In this document: in pieces, positions 32,990-41,700 of the stretch | How the letters are laid out: every line of letters begins with the position of its first letter | How positions within the stretch are numbered: position 1 is the first letter of the stretch | Source of the DNA: Alphaproteobacteria bacterium | GTDB lineage: Bacteria > Pseudomonadota > Alphaproteobacteria > Acetobacterales > Acetobacteraceae | Assembly: GCA_020850755.1 (NCBI GenBank) | Contig: JADZEB010000032.1 | Coordinates: 1-64,000 of the forward strand | DNA: 64,000 bases | Direction: 5' to 3' | The notes under the pieces: model-generated | What the model was told of the DNA's origin: nothing | The model's input: the letters and a program-made list of their open reading frames with translations, nothing else | Databases searched by the model: none | Made by a program: the position numbers and the translations under genes

Positions 32990-33004
32990 GCCGGGCTCGG
33001 CCAT
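32885..33004 (-). repeat. 15-bp tandem repeat multiplying the start codon
   Basis: Eight in-frame 15-bp units on the coding strand: ATGGCCGAGCCCGGC, four ATGAGCCAGCCCGGC, two of the ACTGGC-ending variant, and a final ATGAGCCAGCCCGGC. Each unit begins with ATG, so the gene has eight tandem potential starts. The first units also overlap the 3' end of the 2Fe-2S gene. Confidence 0.92.
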
Positions 33005-33324
33005 GGCGCCTCGCGCGTCAGGATGCGCATGCCCTCGGCGACCGTGGTCGAGCAGGCACGCAGCCGCTCGCCCTCCTCGTTCCAGACCCAGCAATCCTGG
33101 CACGCGCCCATCAGGCAGAAGCCGGCGCGCGCGCCATCGCCAAACTCGCTCGCGCGCAGTTGCCCGGTATTGGTCAGGATCGCGACCATGAGCGTGTCGC
33201 CCGCCAGCGCCGTCACCGGCACGCGGTCGATCTCAAGCCTTACCGTGCTGCGGTTGCGTTCGTCGACGCGCTGGAACTGGCCCGCCATCCACCCCCCGAT
33301 CTCCACCACTTTCGTTCCACTCAC
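32986..33324 (-). CDS. (2Fe-2S)-binding small subunit (OoxC/HcnA/sarcosine-oxidase alpha N-terminal type)
   Basis: A 112-aa ferredoxin-like protein. Cysteines 70, 75, 78 and 91 (ARAGFCLMGACQDCWVW and RLRACSTT) form the plant-type 2Fe-2S ligand set. A basic/acidic start (RSTVRLEIDRVPVTALAGDT) gives the usual N-terminal beta strands. It is the first gene of the operon and its stop codon is embedded in the first ATGA of the MSQPG repeat. It would pass electrons within the oxidase complex. Confidence 0.9.
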   Translation of the reverse strand: MSGTKVVEIGGWMAGQFQRVDERNRSTVRLEIDRVPVTALAGDTLMVAILTNTGQLRASEFGDGARAGFCLMGACQDCWVWNEEGERLRACSTTVAEGMRILTREAPWPSPA

Positions 33325-33373
33325 GGTCAGACCCGCGGGGCGGCACTGTCCAATCGGCTTTCGCTCTGCTTAC

Positions 33374-33388
33374 ATAAGGCAGACCTAT
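33374..33388. promoter_or_regulatory. LysR-type T-N11-A box between the oxidase operon and lysR
   Basis: ATAAGG-CAGA-CCTAT is an imperfect dyad with the T-N11-A spacing (T33375, A33387) recognised by LysR-type regulators. It lies in the 82-bp divergent gap, 18 bp before the lysR GTG. Confidence 0.45.
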
Positions 33389-33406
33389 AGGCGGAGGGCC
33401 GGACCG

Positions 33407-34441
33407 GTGAACGCACGCCAGATCGAGGTGTTCCGCACCATCATGCGCTGCGGCACGCTGACCAGCGCGGCGCAGGCCCTGAACGTCTCGCAGCCGGCGT
33501 TGAGCCAGCTCCTGCTGCATGCCGAGGACCAGCTCGGCTTCCCCCTGTTCCGCCGCCTGCGCGGGCGGCTGGTGCCGACGCCGGAGGCGATGCAGCTCTT
33601 CCCCGAGGCCGAGCGGCTGCACCGCGACCTGGAGAGCTTCCGCCGCTTCGCCGCCGACCTCAAGCACGGCCATGCCGGCACCGTGCGGCTGGCGGCCTCG
33701 GCCCCGCCGGCGCTGTCCTTCGTGCCGCGCGCGCTCAAGGCGTTCCGCGCCGCCGCTCCCGGCATCCGCCTTGTCTCCTACGTCGTGCCGTTCGAGGTCG
33801 CGCGCGAGATGCTGGGCCAGGGCGACGCCGATCTCGGCATCGCGCTCAGCGACGAGGCGACCCCGCTGGTGGACAGCGAGACCATCGGCGAAAGCGAGGT
33901 GGTGTGCGTGCTGCCGGCCGGGCACGCACTGGGCGCGCGCCAGACCATCGGCGCGGCCGACCTCGCCGGGGAGACGCTGATCTCCTACCGCACGCGCAGC
34001 CTGCCCGGGCGCATGCTGGAGCGCGCCTTCGCCCAGGAAGGGGCGAGCTTCCGCACGCAGGTGGAGATCGACGTCTCGATCATCGCGCTGAGTTTCGTCC
34101 AGCAAGGCATCGGGGTGGCGCTGGTGGACGGGCTGCTGCCCTGGGGCGGCTTTCCGGGCCTGGTCGTGCGCCCCTTCCGCCCCCGCGTCGCCCTGCCGGT
34201 GGCGCTGCTGACGAGCGCGCGGCGGCCAGCGTCGCAAAGCCAGGCGCTGTTGCGGGGCAAGCTGCGCGAGGCGCTGAGGCTCTACGCCACCGATCCGGCG
34301 GCGCGGGGCCTGTTGCGCGCAGCCGGCGCTGCCACCGGCAATGGCGCGGACGGTGCCGATGGACCCCCGCATGGACAGCATAAGCCCGCCTTATCCAATA
34401 AAACCGATTCCGTCTTGGACAGGCCGGGCCGGCGGCGCTGA
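33407..34441 (+). CDS. LysR-family transcriptional regulator
   Basis: A 344-aa LysR-type regulator. The N-terminal winged HTH is IEVFRTIMRCGTLTSAAQAL with NVSQPALSQLLLHAEDQLGF; the effector domain follows (VRLAASAPPALSFVPRALKA and GQGDADLGIALSDEATPLVD). It starts at GTG 33407 after GGAGG. The last ~35 residues (ADGPPHGQHKPALSNKTDSV) extend beyond the fold and run through likely promoter DNA of the next gene, so an ancestral stop may have been lost. It is divergent from the 2Fe-2S/oxidase/Bug operon and upstream of hyuA, and probably controls one or both. Confidence 0.9.
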   Translation: MNARQIEVFRTIMRCGTLTSAAQALNVSQPALSQLLLHAEDQLGFPLFRRLRGRLVPTPEAMQLFPEAERLHRDLESFRRFAADLKHGHAGTVRLAASAPPALSFVPRALKAFRAAAPGIRLVSYVVPFEVAREMLGQGDADLGIALSDEATPLVDSETIGESEVVCVLPAGHALGARQTIGAADLAGETLISYRTRSLPGRMLERAFAQEGASFRTQVEIDVSIIALSFVQQGIGVALVDGLLPWGGFPGLVVRPFRPRVALPVALLTSARRPASQSQALLRGKLREALRLYATDPAARGLLRAAGAATGNGADGADGPPHGQHKPALSNKTDSVLDRPGRRR

Positions 34442-34501
34442 CCTCGGGGCCACGGCCGGAAACGGCCGGTCTTCTCACGACACGTCACGGCAGGGGCGAT
34501 C

Positions 34502-36544
34502 ATGGGCTGGCGCATCGGCGTGGATATCGGCGGCACCTTCATCGATTTCTGCGCGCTCGACGAAACGACGCGCCGCATGCACACCCTCAAGGTGCTGACC
34601 ACGCCGACCGAGCCGGGCCGCGAGGTGATGGAGGGCATGGCGCTGCTCGAACAGCGCCACGGCGTCAATCCGGCCGAGGTGGCGAGCTTCGTGCACGGCA
34701 CAACGGTCGGCATCAACACCGTGATCCAGCGCAAGGGCGCGCGGCTGGCGCTGCTGACGAACGCCGGCTTCGAGGACGTGATCGAGCTCGCGCGCCTGCG
34801 CATGCCAGACATGTACAGCCTGTTCTGCGCCCGGCCCGACCAGCTCGTGCCGCGCGATCGCATCTTCGGCGTCGCGGGCCGCATGCGCGCTGACGGGACC
34901 GAGGATGTCCCGCTCGACGAGGCCGGCGTGCGCGCGGCCATCGGGCGGGCACGGGCGCGTGCGACCGAGGGGATCGTCATCTCCTTCCTGCACGCCTATC
35001 GCAACCCCGCGCACGAGCAGGCGGCAAAGGCCATCATCCGCGCCGAGGCGCCGGACCTGTTCGTGTTCACCGCCGCCGAGATCTGGCCGGTGATCCGCGA
35101 GTACGAACGCACCACCACCGGCATCCTGAACGGCTATGTCCATCCGCGCGTCGATCGCTATCTCGACTCGCTGGAAGCGGCGCTGGCCGGGCGCGGCGTG
35201 CGCGCGGCAGCGATGATCACCAAGTCGAATGGCGGCATCATGAATGCGGGCCTCGGGCGCACCGCCTGCGTCTCGATGCTGCTTTCGGGCACCGCCTCGG
35301 GCGTGATGGGCGCGTCCTTCCTGGCGCGCCAGGCCGGGATCGCGCAGGCGCTCACGCTCGATATCGGCGGCACCAGCGCCGATGTCGCGCTGATCATCGA
35401 CGGGGCGCCGCAATTCGGCACCGGCGAGATGATCGGCGAGTTCCCGCTGCACGTGCCCTCGGTCTCGGTCTCCTCGATCGGCGATGGCGGCGGCTCGATC
35501 GCCTGGGTGGACGGGTTCGGCATGCTCAAGGTCGGTCCCGAGAGCGCGGGCTCGGTGCCCGGCCCCGCCTGCTACGGCCGCGGCGGCGATCGCGCCACCA
35601 TCACCGACGCGATGGCGGTGTTGGGCTTCCTCGGCCATGTCCCGCTCGCCTACAGCTCGGTGACGATGGATCGCGCACGCGCGGTGGCCGTGGTGCAGCG
35701 GCTGGCCGACCAGCTCGGGCGCGGGCTCGAGGAGACGGCCGAGGCGGTGATCGATGTCTCGATCTCCTCGATGTTCGCCGAGGTGAACAAGCTGATCGCG
35801 CGCTACGGCGTTGATCTGCGCGAGTTCACGCTGCTGCCCTTCGGCGGCGCCGGGCCGATGCTGGGCTGCGTGCTCGCGCGCGAGCTCGGCATCGGCCATG
35901 TGCTGATCCCACGCCGCCCGGGCGTGGTCAGCGCGTTGGGCGGGCTGATCGCCGACGTGAAGAACGATTTCATCCGCACCCTGTTCCTGGACGTGGACGA
36001 GGCGCACCTGGCCGAGTTCCGCGCAGCCCTCGCCGATCTCGCCGCCCAGGCCGAGCGCTGGCTCCGCACCGAGCAGGGCTTCGCCGGCCCGGCCACGATC
36101 CAGGTCTCGGCCGAGATGCGCTACCGTGGCCAGTCCTTCGAGATCGAGGCGCCGCTGGAAGCCGGCTGGATCGAGGCCGGCAACCTTGCCGCCATCCGCG
36201 ACGCCTTCCACCGCCAGCACGCCGCGATCTACGATTTCAGCGACCCGGCCGCGCCGGTGCAGCTGGTCAATCTGCGGCTCGTGATCGCCGGCACCACCAT
36301 CCCGCCCGACATGCCGCCCGAGCCGCGCGTGACCGGCGCGCCCATACCCGAACGCATGGTCGCGGTCTGGCATGACGGGCGGCGGCAGGAGATGCCGCTC
36401 TTCCTGCGCGATGCGCTGCATCACGGCCACGGCTTCCTCGGCCCTGCCATCGTCGCGCAGGAGGACGCCACCACCTGCATCCCGGCGGGCTTCGCGGCCA
36501 GCATCGATCCCTACGGCAACCTGCATCTGCGCGCCGCGGACTGA
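34502..36544 (+). CDS. Hydantoinase/oxoprolinase family protein, subunit A (HyuA)
   Basis: A 680-aa ATP-dependent amidohydrolase subunit of the HyuA/5-oxoprolinase family. The actin-like ATPase signature is [40 protein letters not shown] and [17 protein letters not shown] follow. Members hydrolyse cyclic amides (5-oxoproline, N-methylhydantoin) or carboxylate acetone/acetophenone together with subunit B. ATG 34502 follows GGCAGGGGCG. Subunit B starts 12 bp downstream. The neighbourhood of the opine-oxidase trio favours a cyclic N-containing metabolite, which is inference. Confidence 0.92.
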   Translation: MGWRIGVDIGGTFIDFCALDETTRRMHTLKVLTTPTEPGREVMEGMALLEQRHGVNPAEVASFVHGTTVGINTVIQRKGARLALLTNAGFEDVIELARLRMPDMYSLFCARPDQLVPRDRIFGVAGRMRADGTEDVPLDEAGVRAAIGRARARATEGIVISFLHAYRNPAHEQAAKAIIRAEAPDLFVFTAAEIWPVIREYERTTTGILNGYVHPRVDRYLDSLEAALAGRGVRAAAMITKSNGGIMNAGLGRTACVSMLLSGTASGVMGASFLARQAGIAQALTLDIGGTSADVALIIDGAPQFGTGEMIGEFPLHVPSVSVSSIGDGGGSIAWVDGFGMLKVGPESAGSVPGPACYGRGGDRATITDAMAVLGFLGHVPLAYSSVTMDRARAVAVVQRLADQLGRGLEETAEAVIDVSISSMFAEVNKLIARYGVDLREFTLLPFGGAGPMLGCVLARELGIGHVLIPRRPGVVSALGGLIADVKNDFIRTLFLDVDEAHLAEFRAALADLAAQAERWLRTEQGFAGPATIQVSAEMRYRGQSFEIEAPLEAGWIEAGNLAAIRDAFHRQHAAIYDFSDPAAPVQLVNLRLVIAGTTIPPDMPPEPRVTGAPIPERMVAVWHDGRRQEMPLFLRDALHHGHGFLGPAIVAQEDATTCIPAGFAASIDPYGNLHLRAAD

Positions 36545-36556
36545 GGACGCACCAGC

Positions 36557-38527
36557 ATGGACAAGGTCACGCTCCAGGTCTTCGCCAACCACGCTCGCGC
36601 CGCTGCCGAGAACATGGCCTATACGCTCTATCGCACCGCGCACTCGACCTTCGTCAAGGAGACCGAGGACTTCACGGTGCAGATCACCGATCCCGATGGC
36701 AGCGTGGTGGCGGTGCCGATGGATCTCGGCGCCACCTGGTATCCAGGGATCGACTATTCGCGCGCGATCCGGATGATCCCGGGCTACGATCCGGGCGATA
36801 TCGGATTCACCAACGATCCCTATAGCGGCTTCCTTGCCACCCACGCGCCCGACCTGCACATGTGGAAGCCGATCTTCCACGAGGGCGAGATCGTGGCCTA
36901 TGCCTGCGGCCACATCCACAACACCGACATGGGCGGCGCGGTGCCGGCCAGCCTGTCGCGCTCGCTGACCGAGATCCACCAGGAGGGGATCCGCTTCCCG
37001 CCGATGAAGATGCTGCGCCGGGGCGAGCTGAACGAGGAAGCCCTGCGCGTGATGATGCTGAACGTGCGCAAGCCCGAGCAGAATCTCGGCGACCTCAAGG
37101 CCTTCATCGGGGCGCTCAACACGGGCGAGCGCAAGGTGCGCGCGATGATCGCCAAGTTCGGCGTCGAAGGGTTCCGTGCGGGCCTCGCCGGCCTGCAGGA
37201 CTACGCCGAGCACCAGGCGCGCGAGGTGCTGCGCGCGATCCCCGATGGCGAGTATGTCTTCGCCGACTATACCGACGAGGATTCGGTCGGCGGCAATCCG
37301 TGCCGGCTGCGCCTTGCGCTGCGCATCAAGGGCGATTCCGCCGAGCTCGATTTCACCGGCACCGACCCGCAGCTCACCTCGGCGCTGAACGTGCCCACCG
37401 GCAGCCATCCGCGCCACACCCTGTTGCTGGTGGGCGTCTACTATGTGCTCTACACCATGAACCCGCAGCTCCTTCTCAATGCGGGGCTGACGCGGCCCTT
37501 CACCTGCATCGTGCCGGAAGGAACCGTGCTCAACCCCACCTTCCCCGCCGCGGTGGGCATGCGCAGCCTCACCTGCGCGCGGCTGCGCAGCCTGGTGTTC
37601 GGCGCCTTCGGCCTCGCCATGCCCGAGCGCATGCCGGCCGCGCCCGCCGGCACCAGCTCGATCCTCAACGTCATGACCACCGACAACCGCACCCATCGCA
37701 CGGTGCTGGCGGCGATCAACCCGATCGTCGGCGGCGCCGGCGGCATGCCGCATCGCGACGGCACCAACGGCTCGGGCGCGGACGGCGCCTACCTCAAGAA
37801 CACGCCGCTCGAGATCACCGAGACCGAAGTGCCGATCCAGGTCGAGCGCTACGGCCTGATGCCGGATTCCGGCGGCGCCGGGCGCTGGCGCGGCGGGCTG
37901 GCCACGGTGATGGAGTTCCGCGTCTTCGCGCCCAACTCGCGTGTCACCGCGCGCAACCGCGACCGCTGCCGCTTCCGCCCCTGGGGCATACTGGGCGGCG
38001 CGGCCGGAAAGCCCTCCGATTTCGTGCTCAATCCCGGCACCGCGCGCGAGCGCGTGCTCGGCAATACCGATCTCGTCACGATGGATCCGGGCGACCTGCT
38101 GCACATCCACTCCCCCGGCGGGGCCGGGCGCGGCTCGCCGTTCGAGCGCGCGCCCGCGCGCGTGCTCGAGGATGTCGAGCGCGGCTATGTCTCGGTTGCC
38201 GCCGCCGCGGCCGAGTATGGCGTGATCATCCGCGATGGCGCGGTGGACGAGGCCGCGACCAAGGCGCAGCGCGCCGGCCTGCACGCGCACACGAGCGACG
38301 GGCATTTCGACCTCGGCCCAGAGCGCGAGGCGTTCGAGCGCATCTGGTCGCCCGAGGCCTATGCCGCGCTCGCCGACATCATCGGCAGGCTGCCCGTGCA
38401 TTGGCGCTTCTTCGTCAAGACCCGTCTGTTCGAGGCGATGCGCGGACCCGTCGGCAAGGATGGCGATGCGCTCCTGCGCCGCGCCTTCGCGCAGTTGCGC
38501 AGCGAGATCCCGGCAATTCCGGCCTGA
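36557..38527 (+). CDS. Hydantoinase B/oxoprolinase family protein (HyuB)
   Basis: A 656-aa partner of HyuA with the family hallmarks [56 protein letters not shown] and [15 protein letters not shown]. The N-terminal [20 protein letters not shown] segment is also typical. The conserved Asp/His positions around NDPY and HNTDMGG lie in the metal site of acetone-carboxylase-like folds. It is co-transcribed with hyuA and followed 12 bp later by the Acg-like gene. Confidence 0.92.
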   Translation: MDKVTLQVFANHARAAAENMAYTLYRTAHSTFVKETEDFTVQITDPDGSVVAVPMDLGATWYPGIDYSRAIRMIPGYDPGDIGFTNDPYSGFLATHAPDLHMWKPIFHEGEIVAYACGHIHNTDMGGAVPASLSRSLTEIHQEGIRFPPMKMLRRGELNEEALRVMMLNVRKPEQNLGDLKAFIGALNTGERKVRAMIAKFGVEGFRAGLAGLQDYAEHQAREVLRAIPDGEYVFADYTDEDSVGGNPCRLRLALRIKGDSAELDFTGTDPQLTSALNVPTGSHPRHTLLLVGVYYVLYTMNPQLLLNAGLTRPFTCIVPEGTVLNPTFPAAVGMRSLTCARLRSLVFGAFGLAMPERMPAAPAGTSSILNVMTTDNRTHRTVLAAINPIVGGAGGMPHRDGTNGSGADGAYLKNTPLEITETEVPIQVERYGLMPDSGGAGRWRGGLATVMEFRVFAPNSRVTARNRDRCRFRPWGILGGAAGKPSDFVLNPGTARERVLGNTDLVTMDPGDLLHIHSPGGAGRGSPFERAPARVLEDVERGYVSVAAAAAEYGVIIRDGAVDEAATKAQRAGLHAHTSDGHFDLGPEREAFERIWSPEAYAALADIIGRLPVHWRFFVKTRLFEAMRGPVGKDGDALLRRAFAQLRSEIPAIPA

Positions 38528-38539
38528 GGGCCGCGCGAC

Positions 38540-39565
38540 GTGGCCAGCGCCTACCAGGCCGCAATCTCCGCCCAGCGCCGGCCGGGCCTTGTGCACCGCG
38601 ATGGCGGGCTCGACCGCAGCGAGTTGGTGCGCCTCGGCACCCTAGCGGCCTCCAGCCACAACACCCAGCCCTGGCGCTTCCGCCTGGGCGCGCGCACGAT
38701 CGCGATCGCGCCCGACCTGTCGCGCCGCTGCCCCGTCGTCGATCCCGACGACAGCCATCTGTTCAAGAGCCTGGGCTGCGCCGCCGAGAACATCGTCCAG
38801 GGCGCGCCGGCGCAGGCGCACCGCGCGCACCCTACCTTCGATCCCGCCACCGGGCGCATCGAGATCGCGCTCGAGCCGAGTGCTGCCGCGCGCGAGGGCC
38901 CGCTCTTCGCCGCGATCCCGACGCGCCAGTGCACCCGCCTGCCCTATGACGGTCGCGCGATCCCGCCTGCGGCCCGCGCGGCGCTGGAGGCGGCCGGCAG
39001 CGGGACGCTGGTGCAGACCATCCTGATCGAAGACGAGGCGCGCCGGCGCGCCATCGCCGATCTGATCCGCGCCGGCAACGAGATGCAGCTCGGCGACCCG
39101 GCCTTCCGCAAGGAGCTCGCCGCCTGGCTCCGCTTCAACGACAGTGCGGCCCTACGCACGGGCGACGGGCTGGCCAGCCGCGCCGCCGGCCACCCGCCGA
39201 TCCCGGACTGGCTGGCTCGGCTGATCATCGGCTTTGTCCTCTCTCCGCGGTCGCAGGCAAGGCGCGATGCGCTGATGCTGGCGAGCACGGCGATGCTGGC
39301 CGCGATCGTTGCGGCCGAGAACACCCCGCGCGCATGGGTGGAAGCGGGGCGCGCGTGCCAGCGCCTGGCGTTGCAGGCGGCCGCGCTCGACCTGCGCACG
39401 GCCTTCGTCAACCAGCCGATCGAGGTGCCTTCCCTGCGCGGCGAGCTGCACCGGCTGCTTGGCCTTGGCGACGGGCAGGCGATGCTGCTGCTGCGCGTGG
39501 GTAGCGGCCCCCTCGCGCCCTACAGCCTGCGCCGGCCGGTCGCGACAGTGATCGAAGCCAACTAG
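38540..39565 (+). CDS. Acg-like nitroreductase-fold protein
   Basis: A 341-aa protein of the Acg branch of the nitroreductase family. Landmarks: GTLAASSHNTQPWRFRLGAR near the N-terminus, RRCPVVDPDDSHLFKSLGCA, and a C-terminal segment ACQRLALQAAALDLRTAFVN. Acg-type proteins bind FMN with a lid and often lack ordinary nitroreductase activity. GTG 38540 is the start; no strong Shine-Dalgarno is visible. It probably belongs to the hyuAB transcript. Role in this pathway is unknown. Confidence 0.78.
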   Translation: MASAYQAAISAQRRPGLVHRDGGLDRSELVRLGTLAASSHNTQPWRFRLGARTIAIAPDLSRRCPVVDPDDSHLFKSLGCAAENIVQGAPAQAHRAHPTFDPATGRIEIALEPSAAAREGPLFAAIPTRQCTRLPYDGRAIPPAARAALEAAGSGTLVQTILIEDEARRRAIADLIRAGNEMQLGDPAFRKELAAWLRFNDSAALRTGDGLASRAAGHPPIPDWLARLIIGFVLSPRSQARRDALMLASTAMLAAIVAAENTPRAWVEAGRACQRLALQAAALDLRTAFVNQPIEVPSLRGELHRLLGLGDGQAMLLLRVGSGPLAPYSLRRPVATVIEAN

Positions 39566-39660
39566 CCCCGGCATGCCCTGCACCAGCCGGACCGCCGGTC
39601 GTCGGCGCCAGGCAGGCCGCGGCCTGCGCTTGACATTATTCTTTCATAGGATAGGTTTGG

Positions 39661-39676
39661 TGAAATAATTGCTTCA
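39661..39676 (+). promoter_or_regulatory. Putative RpiR operator/promoter palindrome
   Basis: TGAAATAATTGCTTCA (TGAA-N8-TTCA) is the most AT-rich stretch of a 141-bp gap and lies 30 bp before the RpiR start. A TTGACA -35-like hexamer is at 39632-39637. The form suits an autoregulatory RpiR site, but there is no second copy visible here to confirm it. Confidence 0.4.
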
Positions 39677-39706
39677 TTCGGCACTGTCCCGCCGAGGGTG
39701 CCCGCC

Positions 39707-40564
39707 ATGGCGATCGCCACGCCCCTCATCGCGCTGATCGAGAGCCGCGCGCCAAGCCTGTCGACAAGCCAGCGCGTGCTTGCGCGCCATGTGCTCGCCA
39801 ACTACCAGGCCGTCGCCTTCGCCACGATATCCGAGCTCGCGCGCGCCTCCGGCGTCAGCGAGGCGACCATCGTGCGCTTCGCCAACGCGCTCGGCTTTCG
39901 CGGCTACCCCGCCTTCCAGAAGGAAGTCCGGCGCATCGTGCGCGCCGACCTCAAGGGCACCGAGCGTTTCCACCTCACCGCGCCCGGCGGTGGCGCCAAG
40001 GAAGGACCGCTCAAGACCATCATCGCCAAGGAGATGGAGAACATCGCCCATCTCGATGCCGGCTTCGATGCCGAGGCCCTTGGCCGCGCCGCCGACGCGA
40101 TCACCCGGGCGCGCGAGGTGGTGGTGGTTGGCGCGCGTGCCACCGCCTCGCTCGCGCAACACCTCTGGTTCGCGCTCGACAAGCTTGGCCTTCCGGCAAC
40201 ACGCCTCCTTGCCGCCGACAGCGAGGCGACCGACCGCATCGACCGGCTCGACCACAAGTCGTGCGTGATCGTGATCGGTTTCCCGCGCTATCTGAGAGGG
40301 CTCGCGACGCTGCTCGACCTCGCCCGCGCGCGCGGTGTGCGCACGATCGTCGTCACCGATAGCCCCTTCTCCGCCCTCAAGGGCAATATCGGGTTATATG
40401 CACCGGCGGAATCCGCCTCCTTCGTCGCCTTCCATTGCGCGCCGCTGATCCTGATCAACGCACTGGTCGATACCGTCAGCCGCTCCGACCGGCGCCGCAC
40501 GCTGCGCGCCCTCAAGCGGTTCGAGGCGCGCGCCGAGACCGCGCGCTACTTCCAACCGACGTGA
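39707..40564 (+). CDS. MurR/RpiR-family transcriptional regulator
   Basis: A 285-aa regulator with an N-terminal HTH_6 domain (SQRVLARHVLANYQAVAFAT, ISELARASGVSEATIVRFAN) and a C-terminal SIS domain (REVVVVGARATASLAQHLWF and SCVIVIGFPRYLRGLATLLD). RpiR regulators usually sense phosphosugars or pathway intermediates. ATG 39707 is chosen for its GAGGG Shine-Dalgarno at 39694. The TAXI-TRAP genes follow 19 bp downstream, so it probably controls them and is co-transcribed with them. Confidence 0.9.
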   Translation: MAIATPLIALIESRAPSLSTSQRVLARHVLANYQAVAFATISELARASGVSEATIVRFANALGFRGYPAFQKEVRRIVRADLKGTERFHLTAPGGGAKEGPLKTIIAKEMENIAHLDAGFDAEALGRAADAITRAREVVVVGARATASLAQHLWFALDKLGLPATRLLAADSEATDRIDRLDHKSCVIVIGFPRYLRGLATLLDLARARGVRTIVVTDSPFSALKGNIGLYAPAESASFVAFHCAPLILINALVDTVSRSDRRRTLRALKRFEARAETARYFQPT

Positions 40565-40583
40565 AACGCAAAGGAGACACGCA

Positions 40584-41678
40584 ATGACCCGTCCCCTGCC
40601 CCAAGGTCCGATCCCGCGCCGCCTCGGCCTGCAGCGCGTTGCCGCCTGCGGCGCGGCCCTCGTGCTTGCCGCGTCGCTTGCCGCGCCTGCCCGTGCGCAG
40701 GGTGCGCCCGACCTTTCGCGCCGCGTCACGCTCTCGCTCGGCAGCGTCGCCGCCTCCTCGAGCGTGTATGCCTTCTCGGTGGCGCTGATCGCCGCCGTGC
40801 GCAGGCACGACCCGGCGATCTCCATCACCGCGGTGGAAGGCGGCGGCGGCTTCGATCATGCGCGGCTGATGAAGCAGGGCGTGCTCGATTTCTCCGTCTC
40901 GGGCAGCCCGGCGGTGGCCGACACCGTGCGCGCGGGTACCGGCGCCTTCCAGCGCGAAGGCGCGTGGGAGCCGGTGCGCCTGATGCTGATGCGCAACGTC
41001 AATGTGGCGCGCATCTATGTGCGCCAGGATGCGGCACAACGGGGCAACATCCGCGCCTTCTCCGATCTCGCCCGCCAGCGCGTCGGCCCCGGCGTGCCAG
41101 GCACCCGCGACATGGCGCGTGCCGTGGAGGCCAACACGATCTTCAACGCCGGCATCGTGATGAACCCCGGCTCGCTCAACGACACGACTGACCAGCTCCG
41201 CTCGGGGCGCATCGTCGCCATGGTCAAGGGCAGCCCGCACGACCGCTTCGATGCGGCGATGCTGGCGGTGCATTACGGCGCGCCGCTGACCGTGATCGGC
41301 TTCACGCCCGAGCAGGCGGCGCAGCTCCAGGCGCGCGACCCGATGAACACCTTCATCCTGACACCGCGCGGGGGCATCCGCGAGCTGCCCGATGTCGGCC
41401 CGATCGCGGAGATGAGCAGCGCCGTGATGGTGATGAGCAGCTCGCGCATGCCGCAGGATGTGGGCTACCGCATCGCGCGCGCGGCCCAGGCCGGCTGGGC
41501 CGACATCAACGAGGGCTTCCCGCCCACCGCCGGGCTCGACCCGGTGCGCGACGCCTTCCGGCAGACCCCGAACGTGCCCGGCCTGTTCTTCCATGCCGGC
41601 GTGATCCAGTTCGCGCGCGAGCGCGGGATCGAGGTGCCGGCGCACCTGGTGCCGCCCGAATATTCCGGGTCGCGCTGA
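40584..41678 (+). CDS. TAXI-family TRAP transporter solute-binding protein 1
   Basis: A 364-aa periplasmic binding protein with a leader CGAALVLAASLAAPARAQGA. The TAXI fold shows VTLSLGSVAASSSVYAFSVA, ISITAVEGGGGFDHARLMKQ, RVGPGVPGTRDMARAVEANT and DQLRSGRIVAMVKGSPHD. It delivers an unknown ligand, often a carboxylate, to the fused permease immediately downstream (22-bp gap). Confidence 0.88.
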   Translation: MTRPLPQGPIPRRLGLQRVAACGAALVLAASLAAPARAQGAPDLSRRVTLSLGSVAASSSVYAFSVALIAAVRRHDPAISITAVEGGGGFDHARLMKQGVLDFSVSGSPAVADTVRAGTGAFQREGAWEPVRLMLMRNVNVARIYVRQDAAQRGNIRAFSDLARQRVGPGVPGTRDMARAVEANTIFNAGIVMNPGSLNDTTDQLRSGRIVAMVKGSPHDRFDAAMLAVHYGAPLTVIGFTPEQAAQLQARDPMNTFILTPRGGIRELPDVGPIAEMSSAVMVMSSSRMPQDVGYRIARAAQAGWADINEGFPPTAGLDPVRDAFRQTPNVPGLFFHAGVIQFARERGIEVPAHLVPPEYSGSR

Positions 41679-41700
41679 AACGGCGCGCCGGGAACCGATC

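Noticed and set aside
32885-33004. CRISPR-like array from regularly spaced repeats
   Set aside because: The 15-bp units are contiguous with no spacers and are translated in frame as MSQPG.
30348-33324. Hydrogen cyanide synthase (hcnABC)
   Set aside because: The three-gene layout matches, but opine-oxidase-type trios share it. Coupling to Bug receptors and HyuAB favours an amino-acid-derivative oxidase; sequence alone cannot support cyanide production.
34475-38596. Open frame of 1373 codons on the minus strand opposite hyuA-hyuB
   Set aside because: It is a mirror of two conserved plus-strand genes. In very GC-rich DNA the antisense frame lacks stops, and its His/Arg/Ala/Gly-rich translation shows no domain.
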